DNA from: Candidatus Bathyarchaeota archaeon | Lineage (GTDB): Archaea; Thermoproteota; Bathyarchaeia; TCS64 | DNA length: 17,962 nt | NCBI GenBank assembly: GCA_014730055.1 | Contig: WJIV01000244.1 | Span: 1-17,962, forward strand | Reading direction: 5' to 3' | Part shown: piece after piece, positions 13,955-17,962 of the stretch | Position numbering within the stretch: the stretch's first letter is position 1 | Layout of the letters: every line of letters begins with the position of its first letter | The notes under the pieces: generated by a model | What the model saw: only the letters and a program-made list of their open reading frames with translations | Database searches by the model: none | What the model was told of the DNA's origin: nothing | Translations under genes and position numbers: made by a program

Positions 13955-14914
13955 ATGATGAAGTTGAGACTATACGATAGTATACTGGAATCTATTGGAA
14001 ATACGCCTATCATCAAACTACAGAAGGTAGTAGAGGAATCTAGAAACGTTTTCGTCAAAGCTGAGTATCTTAATCCAAGTGGTAGTCTGAAGGATAGGAT
14101 CGCAATCCAAATGATACGGGATGCCGAGAGAAGAGGTGATCTGAAACCAGGCTATACTATTGTAGAAGCGAGCACAGGCAATACAGGAATAGCACTTAGT
14201 TTCGTAGGGAAACAGCTAGGATATAACGTAGAGATTTATCTCCCTGAAGGTATGACGAAGGAGAGGATCAGTATTATGGAGAGTTATGGTGCCAGAGTCT
14301 TAGAGCTTGAGTTAGAACATGGAGAGGAAGGAAGTATCGCTGGTGCTGAGGTTGAGATTGATACAAGAATACGATGCCTAAAAGAGGAGACAAGCAGATC
14401 TGATGTTTGGTGGGCTAGGCAATTTAGTAATGAATCCAATACCAGAGCCCACATTAAAACCGGTAAGGAGATATTAACACAGCTCGATTCTAATGTCGGC
14501 GCGTTCGTTGCCTCTATTGGTGTAGGCGGAACTCTATACGGCGTCGCTAAAGCGCTCAAAGAAGCAGACTCTGAAGTTATGATCGTAGGAGCAGAACCAG
14601 CCTCAGCAAAGCACCCTCTCAGCGAAGGTTACACGAGAGTTCCTGGAGCTCCCGACGAGGTTACTGGTGGGATAATAGAGGACATGATAAATAGTGGCAT
14701 CATCGATCGTATTGTCAAGGTCTCAAATGATAACGCCATTAATATGGCTGAGAGATTAGTCAGGGAAGAAGGATTATTCTGCGGTGTAAGCTCTGGAGCC
14801 AATGTATTTCTAGCAAACAAGATTGCTAAGGAATTGCCTGCTGGCAAGAATGTAGTCACAGTACTACCTGACCATGGTGACAGATATCTATCTGACAAAA
14901 AATATACGACATAA
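13955..14914 (+). CDS. cysK: Cysteine synthase (O-acetylserine/O-phosphoserine sulfhydrylase family)
   Basis: PLP-dependent beta-replacement enzyme, 319 residues, full length. The N-terminus ILESIGNTPIIKLQK is typical. PLP-binding Lys46 is in LNPSGSLKDRIA; the substrate loop is EASTGNTGIALSF; the PLP phosphate loop is ASIGVGGTLYGV; EEGLFCGVSSGANVFLA and VTVLPDHGDRYLSD complete the C-terminus. The open frame extends upstream to 13799, but that part overlaps the desulfurase and is not family-like; ATG 13955 (or 13958) gives the normal protein. It catalyses cysteine formation from an activated serine and sulfide. Whether it prefers acetylserine or phosphoserine, and whether it acts as cystathionine beta-synthase, is not decided here. 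It converges on the PH-like gene with only 7 nt between stops. Confidence 0.93.
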   Translation: MMKLRLYDSILESIGNTPIIKLQKVVEESRNVFVKAEYLNPSGSLKDRIAIQMIRDAERRGDLKPGYTIVEASTGNTGIALSFVGKQLGYNVEIYLPEGMTKERISIMESYGARVLELELEHGEEGSIAGAEVEIDTRIRCLKEETSRSDVWWARQFSNESNTRAHIKTGKEILTQLDSNVGAFVASIGVGGTLYGVAKALKEADSEVMIVGAEPASAKHPLSEGYTRVPGAPDEVTGGIIEDMINSGIIDRIVKVSNDNAINMAERLVREEGLFCGVSSGANVFLANKIAKELPAGKNVVTVLPDHGDRYLSDKKYTT

Positions 14915-14921
14915 GAAGGCG

Positions 14922-15254
14922 CTATTCTGGCTCTAGGGTCTGTCTCTGAATAACCTTGAATAAACCAAGCATTCCTTTTTTAGGCCCCTCAAGTATAAAC
15001 TCACCGTTACTTCCTGTGAATTTAAACTGCCCTTTTCTACTGAGCTTACCTGTCTCATTGTATTGTAAGCCGGTTATCTGCCTCCATGTCTCGGTAATGA
15101 TCTCTTCATTTCCAAAGAACAATCCTTTCGCCTTAAACATTAGCAGCCTAAGATTGGTAATGTAAATCTTGTAGTCTTGCCCAGCGTAATTCACATTGAA
15201 GTCGCTCCAATACTTGATGTACTCACTTGATAATAGATATTCTCGGATGGGCAT
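14922..15254 (-). CDS. PH-like domain protein, function unknown
   Basis: A 110-residue protein with the strand pattern of bacterial-type pleckstrin-homology folds: YKIYITNLRLLMFKAKGLFFGNEEIITETW, then ITGLQYNETGKLSRKGQFKFTG, and a last helix (LGLFKVIQRQTLE). The T-N-x-R-L-L-x-F segment is the main reason for the call. No signal peptide, membrane segment or cysteine is present. An AT-rich TATA-like AAATTTATTATC lies about 25-35 nt upstream on the minus strand. It is convergent with cysteine synthase. Ligand and role cannot be inferred. Confidence 0.65.
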   Translation of the reverse strand: MPIREYLLSSEYIKYWSDFNVNYAGQDYKIYITNLRLLMFKAKGLFFGNEEIITETWRQITGLQYNETGKLSRKGQFKFTGSNGEFILEGPKKGMLGLFKVIQRQTLEPE

Positions 15255-15478
15255 GTGACATATAACTATACTATTAGATAATAAATTTGATTAATTATGT
15301 AACTTTTTTAGAGCTATTTTAATTATATTTTTGATAACTATTTCAATGTATTAGTTTTATTTTAATTTAGCTTGGTTTAAGCCGTAACAGATTATTTTAG
15401 TTCGTTATGATCCCTATAAAATATTAAACTCTTCATGTTTTTCTAATATAAATAAAAATATGAATATGCTAGTTCAAT
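15255..15478. other. AT-rich intergenic region (224 bp)
   Basis: No coding frame of note. On the minus strand the left end holds the promoter of the PH-like gene (TATA-like block about 15277-15288). The right end, just after the flavoprotein stop, holds T-rich stretches (ATATTTTTATTTATATT, about 15445-15465) that could terminate that gene. A weak GCTT/AAGC stem on the plus strand near 15370-15382 is too short to call an RNA. Nothing else is seen. Confidence 0.5.
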
Positions 15479-16012
15479 TTAAATTAGCTTTCCGGCCTCT
15501 TCTAACATTGGTAATTTATGAGATTTATTTTTCTGGGTAACTGTCACGAGATCGAAGATGTTGAAGCCTAATCGTTTTATGTAATCTTCCAGGAGATATA
15601 ACGCTCTAGCGGCTCCGTTACCACTACCTCCAGCGGCTGCAATCCCTATCGCTGTTTTATCAGTGTATCTTTGAAAGTTGTAATGGGTCTCACATCTTCT
15701 AAGTCGATCTAAAAATGTTTTTGCTGATTCACTAATATCATGCCAGTATACAGGTGTGGTGAAAACTAGAAAATCAGATTCATCTATTTTCTCCCTTAGT
15801 TTCTGGAAATCGTCCTCAAGTATGCATTCACCTTTTGATCTACATTCTCCCCACCCGGTTTCACACGCTTTACATTTCTTGATAATATGGTCATTTAGAT
15901 TGATCAACTCAACCTCATGCCCATTTGATTTTGCGCCATTTAGAATGGAATTTGCTGTACTAGCAGTTAGTCCATTATAGTTTGGGCTCGTCTGAATAGC
16001 TAAGATTTTCAT
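15479..16012 (-). CDS. NADPH-dependent FMN reductase / iron-sulfur flavoprotein-like protein
   Basis: A 177-residue flavodoxin-fold protein. MKILAIQTSPNYNGLTAS forms the FMN phosphate loop; SDFLVFTTPVYWHDISESAKTFLDR is the conserved FMN-binding core; GIAAAGGSGNGAARAL follows. Between the first strands lies a cysteine cluster at Cys47, Cys50, Cys57 and Cys63, spacing C-x2-C-x6-C-x5-C, next to ILEDDF. Iron-sulfur flavoproteins of methanogens carry a compact motif at this place with closer spacing, so a [4Fe-4S] cluster is possible but not certain. It would pass electrons between ferredoxin or NAD(P)H and an unknown acceptor. A TATA-like AATTTATTTC lies about 30 nt upstream. It stands 49 nt after FEN1. 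Confidence 0.85.
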   Translation of the reverse strand: MKILAIQTSPNYNGLTASTANSILNGAKSNGHEVELINLNDHIIKKCKACETGWGECRSKGECILEDDFQKLREKIDESDFLVFTTPVYWHDISESAKTFLDRLRRCETHYNFQRYTDKTAIGIAAAGGSGNGAARALYLLEDYIKRLGFNIFDLVTVTQKNKSHKLPMLEEAGKLI

Positions 16013-16061
16013 TGTATAGATATGGGTATTTTGTAAGAAATAAATTATTGGCTTTACTATC

Positions 16062-17096
16062 TTAACCGAAGAACCTGTCTAGTGTGGTTCTCTCTCCAGT
16101 AATTTTGAACCCTCTATTCATCTTTTCAATGGCACTCATCACTCTGCTTTGACTGAAATCATGTTTTCCACATAGAAATCCAATTATTGCAGCTGTATCT
16201 GGTTTCTCCCAGTTAAGCTCATATTCATCTGTTACCCTTGGCTTCAGGAATAATTCCTTTATCTCGTCTACTGGATGTGGAAACTCTGCGTTCTCGATGT
16301 GCTCTATAGCGTAGTTAATGTCTTTATGTTCTCGTATTAGTTTGAGGGCTGTCTTTGGACCGATTCCTTTGATACCTTCTGGATTGTAATCCGTTCCAAT
16401 GAGGATTCCAATATCTACGAGTTGTTCTCTTGAAACATCTAACTGTGAGAGTACCCGCTGGAATTCGAATAGCTCTGGCTCAATCTTAATGTACACATTT
16501 TTCCCGGGAAGCTTTCGCCTTCCAGTAACTGATAGATTTCTAACATACCTTGGAGCACCGTACAAAAGTGAGTCATAATCCTGACTCGCAGCACACCAAA
16601 TATCATCTCTCTTGGCCATGTGCGCAGTCTGTGCTTCCCCCTCACCTGGCGCCTGAACACAAGGAATCCCCATTCTCCTTAACAACTCTTTTGCATCTTC
16701 AACGATATCCTGAGTCGCCAAAACTGATTGTTGGCCAAATTTACGTGCCTTCTCAGCGTCTCCCTCTTCGAGCGCCTTCTTATACTCTTTTTTTGCTTCG
16801 TTTCTTGTGTTGGAGCGCTTTCTGAGGACATCTGTCTTGAATTTATGGGGCTTTCCATCAAATACGTAGACTATTTTCAGCCCCTCCTCAAGAAGGTTAG
16901 CGTTTCGGTAGAGCAGTCCGCTTAGGTGGCTAGTTATTCTTCCTTGCCTATCCTTTAGAGGCTGGCCGTCTCTCCCTCGTATTATGGATAAGAACTGGTA
17001 TAGTATGTTGTTGCCATCGAAGGCAACCTTTCTGCCAGCTAGGTCTTTTATCTCTATTGTCCTTGGTTCTACGATGTCTCCTAGCTGTACACCCAG
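16062..17096 (-). CDS. fen: Flap endonuclease 1 (FEN1/XPG family), apparent CTG start
   Basis: Structure-specific nuclease that removes 5' flaps in lagging-strand synthesis and repair. Read from a CTG at 17096 it has 344 residues, normal length, and starts MGVQLGDIVEPR. The metal ligands then fall at D27 (AFDGNN), D80 (YVFDGKP), E152 and E154 (PGEGEAQ), D173 and D175 (SQDYDSLL) and D236 (IGTDYNPEGIKGIGPKTAL), the standard numbering of archaeal FEN1. No ATG, GTG or TTG occurs between the upstream TAG (17111) and the TTG at 16721, which would delete 125 residues with D27 and D80. AGGAGGG ends 7 nt before CTG. The C-terminal RTTLDRFFG resembles a PCNA-binding PIP box with Arg in place of the first Gln. 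Confidence 0.96.
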   Translation of the reverse strand: MGVQLGDIVEPRTIEIKDLAGRKVAFDGNNILYQFLSIIRGRDGQPLKDRQGRITSHLSGLLYRNANLLEEGLKIVYVFDGKPHKFKTDVLRKRSNTRNEAKKEYKKALEEGDAEKARKFGQQSVLATQDIVEDAKELLRRMGIPCVQAPGEGEAQTAHMAKRDDIWCAASQDYDSLLYGAPRYVRNLSVTGRRKLPGKNVYIKIEPELFEFQRVLSQLDVSREQLVDIGILIGTDYNPEGIKGIGPKTALKLIREHKDINYAIEHIENAEFPHPVDEIKELFLKPRVTDEYELNWEKPDTAAIIGFLCGKHDFSQSRVMSAIEKMNRGFKITGERTTLDRFFG

Positions 17097-17103
17097 TATT
17101 TTA

Positions 17104-17110
17104 CCCTCCT
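17104..17110 (-). promoter_or_regulatory. Strong Shine-Dalgarno for FEN1, fused to the upstream TAG stop
   Basis: AGGAGGG on the minus strand begins within the TAG stop of the winged-helix gene and ends 7 nt before the CTG at 17096-17094. The distance from the last base of the GAGG core to CTG is 8 nt, like the korB, korC and UPF0147 sites. Confidence 0.75.
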
Positions 17111-17318
17111 AGGCTAGCTCTATTCTTCTCTTGCCTCTGGGCATTCGATAGACTCTTACGAGTCCCTGGATTTCCATCTTCATTAGGTACTTTTCCAGTT
17201 CCTGCTCTGTGAGGTCTTCATGTCTTTTCACTGCTTTTTTCAGCATCTCATCTACTTTCAGGGCTCCGTTTCTCTCTAGGAGTTCAACTATAGTTGTAGG
17301 TAAGAGTTTTCTATCCAT
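17109..17318 (-). CDS. Small winged-helix-like protein
   Basis: A 69-residue protein, not firmly recognised. The pattern of three helices (TTIVELLERNGALKVDEMLKKAVKR, then LTEQELEKYLMKMEIQGLVRVYRM) and a basic C-terminal hairpin (PRGKRRIEL) fits a small winged helix-turn-helix DNA-binding domain. The ATG start has AGG 9 nt upstream within TAGGTGA; the TAG there is the Cdc48 stop. Another ATG at 17323 is out of frame. It ends in TAG in the same frame as FEN1, five codons before the FEN1 CTG. It lies between the AAA ATPase and FEN1 in one tight transcription unit, so a role with DNA or with one of these partners is plausible but not shown. Confidence 0.7.
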   Translation of the reverse strand: MDRKLLPTTIVELLERNGALKVDEMLKKAVKRHEDLTEQELEKYLMKMEIQGLVRVYRMPRGKRRIELA

Positions 17319-17328
17319 TTCATTTCAC

Positions 17329-17962
17329 CTATGCTATGTCTATTGGGGGTTTTACCTGTTCTTTGAACCTGGTATGCATGCTCTCGTACCAGCTAATCAT
17401 CTCGGGAGTAATACTTGCAGCTACCTCATCCATGGCGGCATTGAAATCAGAGACCATGACTTCATTTGCGTCTTCATTTTTTCTCAGGGCGTATAACCCG
17501 GCCTCTCGAACGACGGAGTCGATATCTGCTCCACTGTAACCATCCATCCGATTAGCTAGAACCTGAAGATCAACGTTATCAGCAAGTGGCATATTCTGAG
17601 TCTTGATTTCCAGTATCTTCAGCCTCGCCTTAGAATCCGGAGGTGGTACATAGACTCTACGGTCAAATCGACCAGGCCTCAGAACGGCCGGATCTATTAT
17701 ATCTGGTCTGTTAGTTGCTGCGAGTACCACAACGTTTTGAAGGCTCAAAAGCCCATCAATCTCTGTCAGGAGCTGACTTATAACCCTTTCAGTCACTCGG
17801 CTGTCCGCAGCAGAACCCCTACTTGGAACAAGGGAGTCGAATTCATCGAAGAATATTATGCTGGGGGCGGCCATTCTGGCCTTTCTGAATATCTCTCTTA
17901 TAGCCTTCTCCGACTCTCCAACCCATTTGCTGAAAATCTCCGGTCCACGTACGCTTATGAAA
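17329..17962 (-). CDS. Cdc48/VCP-type AAA+ ATPase, C-terminal part (N-terminus beyond window)
   Basis: The last 210 residues of an AAA ATPase domain. [29 protein letters not shown], just after the missing Walker A, is typical of Cdc48 ATPase domains. Walker B is [15 protein letters not shown] (Phe where Ile, Leu or Met is usual), sensor 1 is AATNRP, and the arginine-finger region is [33 protein letters not shown] is the C-terminal helical subdomain. The tail ([19 protein letters not shown]) resembles the end of archaeal Cdc48, so this is most likely the D2 domain. It unfolds or extracts protein substrates using ATP. The frame is open to the right edge. Its TAG stop overlaps the ribosome site of the winged-helix gene. 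Confidence 0.93.
   Translation of the reverse strand, partial: FISVRGPEIFSKWVGESEKAIREIFRKARMAAPSIIFFDEFDSLVPSRGSAADSRVTERVISQLLTEIDGLLSLQNVVVLAATNRPDIIDPAVLRPGRFDRRVYVPPPDSKARLKILEIKTQNMPLADNVDLQVLANRMDGYSGADIDSVVREAGLYALRKNEDANEVMVSDFNAAMDEVAASITPEMISWYESMHTRFKEQVKPPIDIA

Noticed and set aside
15360..15390. Possible small RNA with a GCTT/AAGC stem
   Set aside because: A four-base-pair stem in AT-rich sequence is expected by chance.
1..17962. CRISPR arrays, insertion sequences, tRNA or rRNA genes
   Set aside because: No regularly spaced repeats, transposase-like proteins, terminal inverted repeats or tRNA-like folds were seen on either strand.

Overview
The window reads as a chromosomal segment of an archaeon. 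The evidence is archaeal core genes (FEN1 flap endonuclease, the end of a Cdc48/VCP-type AAA ATPase, a UPF0147 protein), four-subunit 2-oxoacid:ferredoxin oxidoreductase genes in the order D-A-B-C, TATA-like boxes 25-30 nt upstream of several starts, apparently leaderless genes, and Shine-Dalgarno sequences of the GGTGAT/GGAGG type. The lineage cannot be fixed from the sequence alone. No tRNA, rRNA, CRISPR array or insertion sequence was seen, and genes are tightly packed.

Layout. (1) Positions 1-8265 are on the minus strand. Read in transcription order they give a small Cys4 protein; then ornithine cyclodeaminase/mu-crystallin dehydrogenase followed by korD-korA-korB-korC and a Nudix hydrolase; then a sulfur-relay operon (tusA, dsrE2, tusD/dsrE-like, tusC/dsrF-like, tusB/dsrH-like) ending in an Lrp/AsnC regulator; then a hydantoinase/oxoprolinase A gene cut by the window edge. 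(2) Positions 8340-14914 are on the plus strand: HAD hydrolase, UPF0147, SPFH/prohibitin-like protein, small membrane protein, glmS, cysteine desulfurase, cysteine synthase. (3) Positions 14922-17962 are on the minus strand: Cdc48 C-terminus, small winged-helix-like protein, FEN1, FMN-reductase/iron-sulfur flavoprotein-like protein, PH-like protein.

How the genes may work together. Cysteine synthase makes cysteine, the desulfurase releases its sulfur as persulfide, and TusA with the DsrE-family proteins can carry that sulfur to an acceptor not encoded here. The cyclodeaminase-family dehydrogenase next to KorDABC suggests a route from amino acid to 2-oxoacid to acyl-CoA that yields reduced ferredoxin.

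The most unusual signal is translational. FEN1 has no ATG/GTG/TTG that could give a full protein, yet a CTG placed 8 nt after a strong Shine-Dalgarno core restores the exact residue numbering of known archaeal FEN1 (D27, D80, E152, E154, D173, D175, D236). The Nudix gene and korD each have an in-frame ACG at the same kind of spacing. Together these suggest near-cognate start codons. A second pattern is that at four gene junctions the TAG stop codon is fused into the Shine-Dalgarno of the next gene.
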